From Sinohyriopsis cumingii (Eukaryota > Mollusca > Bivalvia > Unionida > Unionidae), in NCBI GenBank assembly GCA_028554795.2, contig CM068828.1:17930436-17994435 (forward strand): 64,000 nucleotides of DNA, written 5' to 3'. The notes under the pieces are model-generated. The model did no database searches, had not been told where the DNA came from, and worked only from the letters and a program-made list of their open reading frames with translations. This document shows positions 1 through 8,464 of this stretch, piece after piece. Each line of letters begins with the position of its first letter. Position 1 is the first letter of the stretch. The translations under genes and the position numbers were made by a program.

Positions 1-160
1 ATCGAAAATGACGTGTTTGACTCGTGTCAGGCATGATACTGTTCCCGCGAGGAGTGCCTTCCACAATGATAATGAAATCTCCTTGACTTTCTTGAAGGAA
101 GCTGTAAGCCGATTGCCGATCTTTGTAACACCGCACGAAGCATTAGGACGGACGATCGAT
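1..160 (-). pseudogene. Unrecognised open frame, 5' part (window-truncated)
   Basis: Upstream part of the minus-strand frame described in full at 7172-7519. Only its N-terminal portion lies in the window here. Confidence 0.25.
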
Positions 161-395
161 TAAATGGGTTTTGTGCTAGATCAAACATTTAACAAAATCG
201 CTTAGCCTCAACCTCTCAGTCCAGCAATCAGTATTTTAAAGGGATGATGAAGATAAAGTGACTCTCAAGTGGAACGATATAACTTCTCGTTAATGAGTTT
301 GAGAGGATAGGAGGAGGTAAAGAAGCCATAGCGAAGGTGTATACAATTTAGAAAATAACAGACAAGACAAGAGATTTTTTACGTTTCAAGACACG

Positions 396-401
396 TTTAT
401 T
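396..401 (-). promoter_or_regulatory. Possible polyadenylation signal AATAAA (minus)
   Basis: TTTATT on the plus strand reads AATAAA on the minus strand, downstream of the secreted-like pseudogene. The hexamer is common by chance in AT-rich DNA, so only its position gives it weight. It is present in every unit. Confidence 0.25.
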
Positions 402-678
402 CAGTATTAAAAATGGCGATTTGACACGAAATACAAAAATACATTAGAGACAAATGGTTAAGTATAGATTTAAGATGCAACTCAAAACGACAAAAAATGC
501 AATACAAACATATAACTGTACAAAATTTTCGATGAATGTGTGGTGTTCTACAATTTCCAGGGACACTGTGTAACATTCTTTGTGTCTCTACAATATGGGC
601 AGTCTGTAATATTTCCTCCCAGAATGGTCTTTCATTGGTGTCGATTTCGACGACGGTGCTATTGTCCTGAATTTGGGT

Positions 679-762
679 TTACTTTGTGTCACGTTCTTCT
701 TTCAATGTTGCTAACTCGCGATTAAATGTCACATTGTTCACTTGACGTTTTAAGTCATTAAC
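679..762 (-). pseudogene. Short coiled-coil-like coding remnant
   Basis: On the minus strand, 27 codons read without a stop and have heptad-like spacing of Leu/Val and many charged residues (LKRQVNN followed by RELATLKEER), ending in TAA at 681-679. It lies just downstream of the 776-1102 frame, in another frame, and could be the end of the same broken gene or a chance open stretch. A further open stretch follows the TAA, rich in Asp, Glu and Thr. Confidence 0.25.
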
Positions 763-775
763 CTAAATCTATTAC

Positions 776-1102
776 TTAGTTAGCCACTTCTTTCGTCCAA
801 GCATCGAAACTAAAACCGTTCCAGTCACGTACATCTTTCCATTGAGGGTATAGGTCTAAAGCTACACACAAACTTTCTTAAGCATCCAAAGTCAATACAG
901 TTTTAAAAATAATTTCTTTACGTTCAGGTTGAGAGGTATCGAATGAAAGTGCAACGATTTTAACAGTTATAGTGTATCGTGCACATTGAAATGAGATATT
1001 ATGTTGTCTTTGTAGGAACTTTTAGTAAATATTCCACATGGAATCTGCTGGCAAAGCATATGCTAGAGGCGAAGTCAATAATATGCACAATAAGATATTC
1101 AT
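776..1102 (-). pseudogene. Possible pseudogene of a small secreted protein
   Basis: From an ATG at 1102-1100, one minus-strand frame runs 109 codons with only three stops, all TAA (1024-1022, 880-878, 778-776). It opens with a signal-peptide-like stretch, NILLCILLTSPLAYALP, followed by ADS, a plausible cleavage site. The rest looks protein-like, with segments such as ALDLYPQWKDVRDWNGF. All nine copies carry the same three stops, so if this was a gene it died before amplification. I do not recognise the family. A chance open frame in AT-rich DNA, or a host gene exon, cannot be excluded. Confidence 0.35.
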
Positions 1103-3015
1103 TTTCACATTGAACCTGGAGAGTGTTATTATAGGTTGCCTTATAAAATTCTTTAAAAAATATTGAATCTGTTGTAAATGACCTTGAAGGTCTTGGTAAT
1201 TTCTCCAAAAGAGAATAATGCTAGTGAAGAATGTATTGAAATTATATGTTATATGACTGTGACTGGCAAGTATTATTCTCAATAGTACGTAAAATATTAG
1301 ATTTTTGTATTTACAACTTATCAGAGAGACTTTGCTATTGTTGCTATAATGTGTTTATATTGCTTTTATTTTCTTCAACTTTGTTATACAATACTAGATT
1401 TTGCGTCTCTAAGATCTCTCTGCACTCGATTAGGTTACTGAAATATTACAAGTCTTCTATATGCTGCATTTCCTAATTAAAAATGTGATTTTAATCCTGC
1501 GGAGTTTGGTATACAATAAGCGTGCTACTGCCAAGTATGCGGTTATACAAAAATGTAGTTTTTAAAGCTAATGTCATCATTTTGTACCTTGACTTTAGAC
1601 CTACAAATGTGCCAGCTGCACGATAAGGTGTGGAGTTAGATAAAACGCTCAATAAAACATGTTAAGTGGTGAAAGAGTCACAACCTAGATATAGAAAACA
1701 GGACAGTAAATTCCCTTGTTTTTGGCTCTATCCTTGAGGACAGATCGTATGACTAGGAGTACATAATACACTATGTCTATGGCATATATCAAGCAAACGT
1801 TTGCATGAAAATGCGTTCATTGGTTCAAATTGACATAGGTGACCGATTTATATATTAGCTACCTGTGACCTTAACCTTGAGTTTGAAGTCATGGCCATGG
1901 TAGATTAATTGTGATATATAACTGGTGCATGTTTCATTAAAATATCTTTAGTAGTTTAAAGGTTATCATCTAGAGAATGTAAAACAACCAACACAAAAAC
2001 CATATATTTTCCCTAACCTGGCTGAAAACTTAATCTAATGGCAGGGGACCTGTATATATCATGTGACACACCGCCTAGTCATAAATTATATATGACTGAA
2101 TTTTATAATCTTTCTCTAGCTGTAACACAGTTATGGGCTGGACAAGGAACTGTTAACATAAGAATGGACGAATGTAGAATCAGTATATTTTTTTCCAGAT
2201 TTAAGATGGGTGTAAACATGCATCAATAGTCTTATCATAATTTAGAGCGACAGCAGAAGAGTTCCTGCCTTGACGTCGACCATTGCAAAATGACGAAAAC
2301 CATAGCATACAAAACTTTATTTGTATCACACACATGTGTTCCTTCTAAGATCTGAAACATTTTTTGAACGTCAGCCTGGATAAAAACATTGAATACCTTA
2401 AAAGTTTAAATAGATTCATGGAAGTATGAATCACTTTATGAGTATCATATATGAATATATTCACTTTCATCGCAATAAAGATGTGTTTTAATTTAAGACT
2501 TGCAAGATTTATATGCATATAGGCATGTGACTGTAACTTTGTGGCAAAGCCTTGGAAGATCACACTACGTCAAGTTGTAAAAGTGTACAATGGTCTCATA
2601 ATACAACTTTTAATGTCTAAAATGTAACAGCCCTGACGTCACAAGTATGTACTGAGATGAATGCCCTTAACGTTGCAGATATGATCCTGGTATTGGTGCA
2701 AGACACAACATTCAAAATAAGTTTGATTTTCATGACTTAAACAGCTTCTTCAGTACAGTCCACTCACAAATGGCAATAACCTTCAAAATGAGATAATACA
2801 TGTGTGTTATGTGACATGAACATAGGTCATGCTACACTAAAAAGCACTAATTCATTTCATTGTTCTTGAGACTTTGAGAGCCAAAGATATAACACAAAAA
2901 TAGATAATGTTGATCCCTGACTAATGAAAATAACTAGACAAACAAATGATTCAAAAGTTACGAGTCAAAAATACACTTCGTTAAACTAAATTAGAGGACT
3001 TTTGATTTACAGTCC
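1103..3015. other. AT-rich spacer, no gene recognised
   Basis: Nearly 2 kb without convincing coding sequence. The short frames here are compositionally biased or opened and closed by single changes between copies; the plus frame at 2038-2229, for example, gains a TAA in units 6, 8 and 9. A palindromic GACCTTGAAGGTC lies just upstream at 1180-1192, GTGACCTTAACCTTGAG at 1865-1881, and a full CRE-type octamer TGACGTCA at 2634-2641. None is shown to be functional. Confidence 0.6.
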
Positions 3016-3049
3016 TATATAAAAAGTGAGTAAGCTTTACAAATCAGTT
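3016..3049 (+). promoter_or_regulatory. TATA box plus initiator-like element (plus strand)
   Basis: TATATAAAA begins at 3016, and TCAGTT at 3044-3049 places an initiator A at 3046, putting the first T of the TATA box at -30. That is the classic spacing of an RNA polymerase II core promoter. Both elements and the spacing are unchanged in all nine units. A transcript would run rightward through the 39-bp subrepeats and antisense across the integrase and pX-like relics. Chance occurrence is possible; there is no transcript evidence. Confidence 0.3.
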
Positions 3050-3059
3050 CAATCTTGCC

Positions 3060-3176
3060 GATAGGACCATGTTATTGATACACTTTATACGTACAAGTGA
3101 TAGGACAATGTTATTGATACAACTGATAGGTACAAGTGAGACGACCTTGCTATTCATACATACGATAGGTACAATA
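3060..3176 (+). repeat. Three tandem copies of a 39-bp subrepeat
   Basis: Copies lie at 3060-3098, 3099-3137 and 3138-3176. The first two share GATAGGAC, ATGTTATTGATAC and GTACAAGT. The third is more diverged, starting GAGACGACCTTG and ending GATAGGTACAATA. All units hold three copies, so this inner array has been stable while the outer one expanded. Confidence 0.8.
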
Positions 3177-3198
3177 ATTATACCCTCAAGCTTCGATT

Positions 3199-3447
3199 TT
3201 ATATTGGGAAATGTTTCAATCTATGATCTTCAATAACACTTTCTGTGAGACAGTTTGGACACAAAAAAAATTACATTGACCTGACACTCTAGCCCTGGCC
3301 TTAATTATAGGTCTGTGAGAGTTCCAATTAACAACATCAAGTGATAATGTACTACTATACCAAGTTTTGTATTTTTTTACTACATTTAGAAGTTTGCAAG
3401 TGTTGCAGTTCCAAACAAATATAGAAATGTCTGCCTTTTACTTTCAT
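3199..3447 (-). pseudogene. Cys-containing short frame, frameshifted in some units
   Basis: A minus-strand frame from an ATG at 3447. In units 4, 6, 7 and 9 it is open for 82 codons and ends with a Cys cluster (QCNFFLCPNCL) that resembles half of a zinc-binding site. Here two homopolymers set the frame: the T run near 3370 has 7 bases and the A run at 3263-3270 has 8, so the frame is broken. The family is not recognised and the openness may be accidental. Confidence 0.25.
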
Positions 3448-3485
3448 ATGAGAACCATCAAAGTAGCAAATTTGACACCCTTGTC

Positions 3486-3698
3486 TTAACGAAAAGTTGC
3501 ATTTGTTCGTTCAGGATTTTGACAGTAAACTTCATTTAATTTCCACTGACATCTTGTACTTGTGTGATGAATGGTGTCTATCAAAGCTAATTCCCAATGC
3601 ATTTCGTGATCAGATTGGATGGCGTTGGATAATTTGATCGTGAAACAGCACATCCATGGAACTCTCACTGGGTAACGTTCAGTAAATTGGTTATTCAT
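3486..3698 (-). pseudogene. Polinton/adintovirus-associated protein, N-terminal fragment
   Basis: A 70-codon frame from an ATG at 3698, ending in TAA at 3488-3486. It shows FTIKLSNAIQ followed by HWELALIDTIHHTS. This resembles the opening of an uncharacterised protein often carried next to integrase in Polinton-like elements of marine invertebrates, where a threonine/lysine-rich strand precedes a W-E-V-A/G-L-x-E-I motif. It lies on the same strand as the integrase and directly downstream. The rest of the protein, normally several hundred residues, is absent. The match is from memory and short. Confidence 0.5.
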
Positions 3699-3906
3699 TA
3701 TTCGAGGGTCCTGCTTTCCGAGGATTCACCCGAGGTCAAAGGAGTTTCCAAAAGAAGGTTGTTGTTACTGCTGTCTTTTGGGCTACTGGCTTAAGCCGCA
3801 GGGCTCCCGTTGTGACTAGAATATTTCAAAGAAGGATCACGTAGAAGGTAACAGATGCTACTGCAGAATACAATGGTCCACAATAGTTTCTCTCCATGAT
3901 ACAAAG

Positions 3907-5113
3907 TCATGTTGGCGATGGCGACTCTGATGATACAATACACCACATAGATTTTTCAGAAAAATACCATTTGCGTTTTTGGCACACGTTTACCGCACCA
4001 CACCCACAGGGATTGCTTTTGTAGATGTTGAAGAGTAGGAGCAAGTGCATACTGCTGTTGTGTTGAACTGTTGGTGACTTCTTTTTATGTATGATGACTT
4101 TGACACTCCAAGAATCAATACTCGGGGGTTGTCCTTTCCAAAGTACTGTCACTTCTTTGACTTGGTGTTTACCTACTGTATGGGTACTTCGATCGAGAAT
4201 GCTTTCGATTCCGTACATTTCGTCTTCTTTTTGGTCGCTTGTTGCAACCCGGGCAAGTAGAAAGTTCCCTTTAACACTTCACTGTTCATGTCTTCTAATT
4301 AATAGACAGGAGGATGACGGCCTTGCACTCTTCCAGTGATATGAAACAATTCGCTGGTCCAATACGGTAAATAATTTTTGTCGAAGATACGTTTGCTTTT
4401 TCCAATGTTAACTCAATCTCCCGTCGTCAACAGTCCATGTTTCTTGGGGACAGTAGGGGACGTACCAAACAGTCGCTAAAACACGGACACTTTTGTTGTT
4501 GGGAAACACTTCTTCGGGGGCTCATCCGATGCTTCGATGGTAAGATTGGTACTAAGCTTTGGTCAGGATCGGTAAGACGTTGATATACTTGTGGGTATGT
4601 TGATGCGGAAAATATTTCCACACACGCTCTTTTAAAATGCGTTGAAAACGTTCCAATATGCTGCCTTGGTTTCGGGATTTTTGGTGGTGAAAAAATGGAT
4701 GTCCCTTTTGCCGGTTATTTTTGGAAAGCTTGCCGTCATCTGTTCGCCACTGGAGATTGTGACTAACGCTTTGTTTCGGCATTAATATTTAGGTTCGACC
4801 CATGTAAATCTGGTAAAGACGTGAATGACACGAAACATACTTGTAGCCGCGATTTTAGGTGGCTAAATGATTGCTCGATGACATCTACTTTGGTGCAACG
4901 TCTGGAAACGTTTCTTTAAATGGGTTTGTGTAACTTGTACGTTGCTTGTTTTTGTAACCATCGTTGCACCTTGGATGAACGTACACATTTCATTTGGGTT
5001 TTGGCAGTACAATACAAGTTTTGAACTCCTTCGTAACCTGCAGGATGGGCAGGATTGTAGGAAATACTGGCTAAAATATTCTCCATCAGGACTCCTTTCA
5101 TTAAGTCACCCAC
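3907..5113 (-). pseudogene. Polinton/adintovirus-type integrase with chromodomain, broken
   Basis: Four recognisable parts lie in order on the minus strand. (1) N-terminal segment (5113-4916) with SYNPAHPAGYEGVQNLY and QKQATYKLHKP. (2) Catalytic core remnant (4782-4552): TDDGK supplies a likely second Asp, and ILERFQRILKERVW the catalytic Glu (codon 4653-4651). These acidic residues are 28-29 apart, short of the usual 35, and the first Asp region is not recognisable, so the core has internal losses. (3) SH3-like domain (about 4370-4222) with YLPYWTSELFHITG and LKGTFYLPGLQ. (4) Chromodomain (4218 onward) with VLWKGQPPSIDSW. The family inserts element DNA by strand transfer, and the chromodomain probably targets chromatin. 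Breaks seen: TAA after HKPI at 4918-4916, frame changes within 4916-4782, stops between core and SH3-like domain, TAA at 4301-4299, and a frameshift near 4221. Confidence 0.85.
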
Positions 5114-5353
5114 CGTTCTCTGATGCTACTCTTGCGTTCATAGGGTTGTTCGAAAACTGCTTAGCGTGTCCCACGTGCCACAGAAGTAGAAACCGATGGT
5201 GATGGTAATGGTGACAAAGAAATCGCTTTTTCTTGCTTTCTTTTTAAGTTTCCGGTTTCCTTTCTTTTTTTCCCACTTTTGTCGAAGTAGAAGTCGACAT
5301 CATCTATTTAAACAAAGCTTTGAGTTCTTGTGTTGGGGTGTGGGGGAAGGGGT

Positions 5354-5746
5354 CTACAAGAGCGCTGCAATCTTACTAGCCCTTTGAACGACTTCACGTG
5401 CGTCCTCTTCCTCTGGAATAAGTGTGGCTGCGTCTGTCTTTGTCCATTGGGGTGGTAGTGGAGGTGATTGACTTTTCATCCTGGCCTTGAAATCTTTCAG
5501 ATTTGGTTTAGCTGTTTCCTGTAAAACTTGCAGGTGAAACAGTTGAAGACGTTGCAACATTTGACAATAGTGTTTTTCCTTTTCTGGCGAATCGGGACGA
5601 TCCATCAATGATTGCAATTAGTGTGGTAACTGTGGCATCATGGTCAGATTAGGATTGGGACCTAAATGACGGGTGTGCTTTTCTTGCCAACAATGGAATT
5701 CCATCAGTTGTGAGTTGGGTACTAAACTCAGCTTTCGTCCTTCCAT
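5354..5746 (-). pseudogene. Polinton/adintovirus-associated protein, broken
   Basis: A minus-strand frame from an ATG at 5746-5744, with an early LSLVPNSQLMEF, one in-frame TAA at 5620-5618, then SLMDRPDSPEKEKHYCQMLQRLQ and a Glu-rich segment to a stop at 5356-5354. A Leu-Val-Pro opening followed by a P-x-x-x-K-x-x-Y-x-Q-x-L-Q-R helix is typical of an uncharacterised protein found beside integrase and pX-like genes in Polinton-like elements. The C-terminal part appears to continue in other frames to about 5160, with a Lys/Arg-rich patch (KKRKETGNLKRKQEK). No function is established. Confidence 0.6.
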
Positions 5747-5824
5747 GACATTCCATAGTACACGTATCAGGTCTTTCTACCAGCGGGGGTCCTTTCTTCT
5801 TCTTCTTCCTCCTTATTTCGGACA

Positions 5825-6221
5825 ACCGAGTAAAACACTTCCAACAAGTCCTCCAAGAGACGCTCCAGTCAGTCCTTGGATCAAGGGTCCTAATAGCACT
5901 GGCATGAAATTATCTTTCGCGTTGCACAAACATCTTTCTCTTTTGACTGATGGGTATTTTCTTTCTGACTATTTGGCAAAGAACGTTTCGATGCTTTGCG
6001 AAGCAATCTTTCAGGAGTTTATTAATAGTTATCGTTCCTTTCAAGACATTCAAACAAAATTCAGACACAAGGTATCGATGATTTGTTTGAATGAATTGTT
6101 TTCGTTTGGTTGGATGGGCTTTCGACAGGACGGACGACACGTCATGATGATACAGTCTTTTTCTTTTTCTTATTTTGAGAAGAGAGTGACGGTGGTGGTG
6201 TGCACTTCTTTTGGATGACAT
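5825..6221 (-). pseudogene. pX-like small basic virion protein, frameshifted
   Basis: From an ATG at 6221 the frame encodes a His/Arg/Lys-rich start, then VSEFCLNVLKGTITI and VRKKIPISQKRKMFVQ, and stops at 5912-5910. The glycine-rich hydrophobic tail GPLIQGLTGASLGGLVG reads in a different frame at about 5890-5825, so a frameshift separates the two parts. The layout (helix with E-x-x-L-N-V-L-K-G, K-K-K-R before a Gly/Leu tail) matches the adenovirus pX-like proteins of adintoviruses and Polintons, thought to be small core or minor virion proteins. It lies directly upstream of the Leu-Val-Pro protein and the integrase. Confidence 0.7.
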
Positions 6222-6632
6222 ATTCTTTCTTTTGGGAGGAAAACGTCACTGAAGCGAATGGTCTAGCAGGCGTCTATTCTATATTGGAAAATGTATCCAC
6301 TGATTGTCGGTATGTCCTATCATTTTCATGATGGGTATCACAAACATTGGTGGGTTCGAAACGGACTAAATCGTGACAGATCTTCTTTGGATATATTCAG
6401 TAAACTATGTAACACTCCCGATATTTCTTCGATTTTGATCTTCGGGAAAGATGATAAGGTCGTTAACGGAGGAGAAGTTCCTTAATAAATTGATTTCTTT
6501 GTTTTCATCAAATTTGGAAAGACGCGTGTTGAATCAGGGTTGACTGGCATCACGAACAACGGTGAAGTGGAAGAAGCTACTGCTGGAGACACGGTCACCG
6601 ATGTTCGTGGTTTGGGGAAGTAAGGTTGTCTT
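6222..6632 (-). pseudogene. Degraded coding sequence, unrecognised
   Basis: Minus-strand frames here are open over 30 to 50 codons between stops and switch frame more than once. Pieces look protein-like: PRTSVTVSPAVASSTSPLF near 6600-6550 and ISGVLHSLLNISKEDLSRF near 6430-6370. It lies between the basic segment at 6633-6920 and the pX-like gene and is probably part of the same module. No family recognised. Confidence 0.3.
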
Positions 6633-6920
6633 CTAGCAGCACTGCCTCACTTTCGTTAGAAGATGTTTCTTGGGGATTCTCTTCTTCTTGGGAATTTTCT
6701 TTTTCTGGTTATGTGCCTTGGTCGTGTTACACGTTTTCTTCTTGGAACGTCTTTGGAGAGAAGCTCTTTTTAGGGGGTTAGCTGCTACTGCTGAATCATT
6801 TGGATACGAGTTTAAGAGGGAATGAATAATGACACCTCCAAGAGAACCGCTACCTCCAGGTTTCAAAATAAATTGCTTTTCGGTTTGAGTATTGATTCTG
6901 GAATCTGCCTGTTGCGACAA
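6633..6920 (-). pseudogene. Lys/Arg-rich protein segment, unrecognised
   Basis: Open minus-strand frame of 95 codons with no ATG at its head (it opens from TTG just after a TAA). The N-terminal half has a glycine patch, PGGSGSLGGVIIHSLLNSY. The C-terminal half is strongly basic, with RRSKKKTC and KKKIPKKKRIPKK, as in DNA-binding virion core proteins. It ends in TAG at 6635-6633. The glycine patch followed by a basic tail would fit a virion protein precursor, but no homologue is recognised. Confidence 0.35.
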
Positions 6921-7171
6921 GGCTACTTAGTCTTTGTCAAAAAAGCGTTTGATTTGATGAGGGATGTAAATGATGCCGTGAAGTAATTGACATGCTGTCG
7001 CCGTAAACCATTGTAAGACGTTTTTGAGACTAGGGTTCAAAGACACGAGCACGCACTAGTGGATGTTTTTCGCACAAAACACGAATCACTTGTGAGACAG
7101 ACAAGAAGTGCCGGAAGTTTTTATAGGTGCTTGAGTGACACTGTCGTACGCATAAGTCAGCCAAGGAGTTT
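6921..7171 (-). pseudogene. Degraded coding sequence, unrecognised
   Basis: Two adjacent minus-strand pieces read in different frames: one with SVSQVIRVLCEKHPLVRARV (about 7105-7045), the other with LLHGIIYIPHQIKRFFDKD (about 6985-6930). It looks like one coding stretch broken near 7040 by a stop and frame change. The last segment slightly recalls the helix before the basic region in pX-like proteins, too weakly to call. Confidence 0.3.
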
Positions 7172-7519
7172 CTATTTGGCTAGCAGTAGCGCTTGAGATT
7201 TATCTCTTGGACAAGTAAACAAAACCACGTAATGAGAAGTGGGACCGATGGGCTTTAATTTGTGGAAACAAACTGAGGGTAATGTAAATGACACTGGTAT
7301 TATGATGATGCCCTTTGCGTATAAATCATGGATTAATTCTTCTTCGTCCTCTACTAACATATCGAAAATGACGTGTTTGACTCGTGTCAGGCATGATACT
7401 GTTCCCGCGAGGAGTGCCTTCCACAATGATAATGAAATCTCCTTGACTTTCTTGAAGGAAGCTGTAAGCCGATTGCCGATCTTTGTAACACCGCACGAAG
7501 CATTAGGACGGACGATCGA
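7172..7519 (-). pseudogene. Unrecognised 115-codon open frame
   Basis: The longest stop-free stretch on the coding strand of the module upstream of the pX-like gene. It opens after TAA at 7522-7520, has no early ATG (first candidate start is TTG at 7426), and ends in TAG at 7174-7172. Features are a basic N-terminal part, an acidic helix VEDEEELIHDLYAKG, a run IIIIPV, and SHYVVLFTCPRD near the end. It may be the 3' part of a truncated gene. It crosses the arbitrary unit boundary, so the amplification junction lies elsewhere. Confidence 0.3.
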
Positions 7520-8137
7520 TTAAATGGGTTTTGTGCTAGATCAAACATTTAACAAAATCGCTTAGCCTCAACCTCTCAGTCCAGCAATCAGTATTTTAAA
7601 GGGATGATGAAGATAAAGTGACTCTCAAGTGGAACGATATAACTTCTCGTTAATGAGTTTGAGAGGATAGGAGGAGGTAAAGAAGCCATAGCGAAGGTGT
7701 ATACAATTTAGAAAATAACATAGACAAGACAAGAGATTTTTTACGTTTCAAGACACGTTTATTCAGTATTAAAAATGGCGATTTGACACGAAATACAAAA
7801 ATACATTAGAGACAAATGGTTAAGTATAGATTTAAGATGCAACTCAAAACGACAAAAAATGCAATACAAACATATAACTGTACAAAATTTTCGATGAATG
7901 TGTGGTGTTCTACAATTTCCAGGGACACTGTGTAACATTCTTTGTGTCTCTACAATATGGGCAGTCTGTAATATTTCCTCCCAGAATGGTCTTTCATTGG
8001 TGTCGATTTCGACGACGGTGCTATTGTCCTGAATTTGGGTTTACTTTGTGTCACGTTCTTCTTTCAATGTTGCTAACTCGCGATTAAATGTCACATTGTT
8101 CACTTGACGTTTTAAGTCATTAACCTAAATCTATTAC

Positions 8138-8464
8138 TTAGTTAGCCACTTCTTTCGTCCAAGCATCGAAACTAAAACCGTTCCAGTCACGTACATCTTT
8201 CCATTGAGGGTATAGGTCTAAAGCTACACACAAACTTTCTTAAGCATCCAAAGTCAATACAGTTTTAAAAATAATTTCTTTACGTTCAGGTTGAGAGGTA
8301 TCGAATGAAAGTGCAACGATTTTAACAGTTATAGTGTATCGTGCACATTGAAATGAGATATTATGTTGTCTTTGTAGGAACTTTTAGTAAATATTCCACA
8401 TGGAATCTGCTGGCAAAGCATATGCTAGAGGCGAAGTCAATAATATGCACAATAAGATATTCAT
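8138..8464 (-). pseudogene. Secreted-like pseudogene, unit 2
   Basis: Same frame and same three TAA codons as at 776-1102; no change of note. Confidence 0.33.

Larger units (their letters stand above)
1..7360. repeat. 7.36-kb megasatellite, unit 1 (block A)
   Basis: First of nine head-to-tail copies; the boundary at base 1 is arbitrary because the array enters the window mid-unit. It is the reference copy for the internal features. It lacks a 2-bp TA at 360/361 that every other copy has, which accounts for its 7360-bp length. Block A markers include AATATGGGCAG near 592, ATTATAGGTT near 1130, a TAA in the integrase relic at 4299-4301, and the single-base loss near 4221. With unit 2 only, it has AAACTAAATT near 2985, where units 3-9 have AAACTACATT. 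Confidence 0.97.

Noticed and set aside
776-1102. Reassigned TAA codons (ciliate-like code) making the frame intact
   Set aside because: TAA also falls at positions in the integrase relic where other copies have Lys, and real frameshifts occur across the module; ordinary decay explains the stops.
1246-1476. 76-codon plus-strand hydrophobic frame
   Set aside because: Rich in Phe, Leu, Ile, Tyr and Cys as expected from AT-rich DNA in this phase; no recognisable domain or promoter.
1846-1854. Minus-strand TATATAAAT as a second promoter
   Set aside because: No initiator-like sequence lies 30 bp downstream on that strand; the match alone is common in AT-rich DNA.
2038-2229. 63-codon plus-strand frame starting MAGDLYIS
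   Set aside because: Broken by TAA in units 6, 8 and 9 with no sign of constraint; no family match recognised.
2634-2641. TGACGTCA as a CREB/ATF site
   Set aside because: An exact octamer, but about 400 bp from the TATA element and without companion sites; noted in the spacer entry and not called.
5673-6218. 181-codon plus-strand open frame, the longest in many units
   Set aside because: It starts from GTG and lies antisense to the pX-like and Leu-Val-Pro relics, whose minus frames carry recognisable motifs. Unit 2 has a stop in it at 13413. Taken as a shadow.
1-7362. Polinton terminal inverted repeats or target-site duplications bounding the unit
   Set aside because: By eye I found no long inverted repeat pair in the unit and no terminus near the integrase. 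An inverted-repeat search would settle it.
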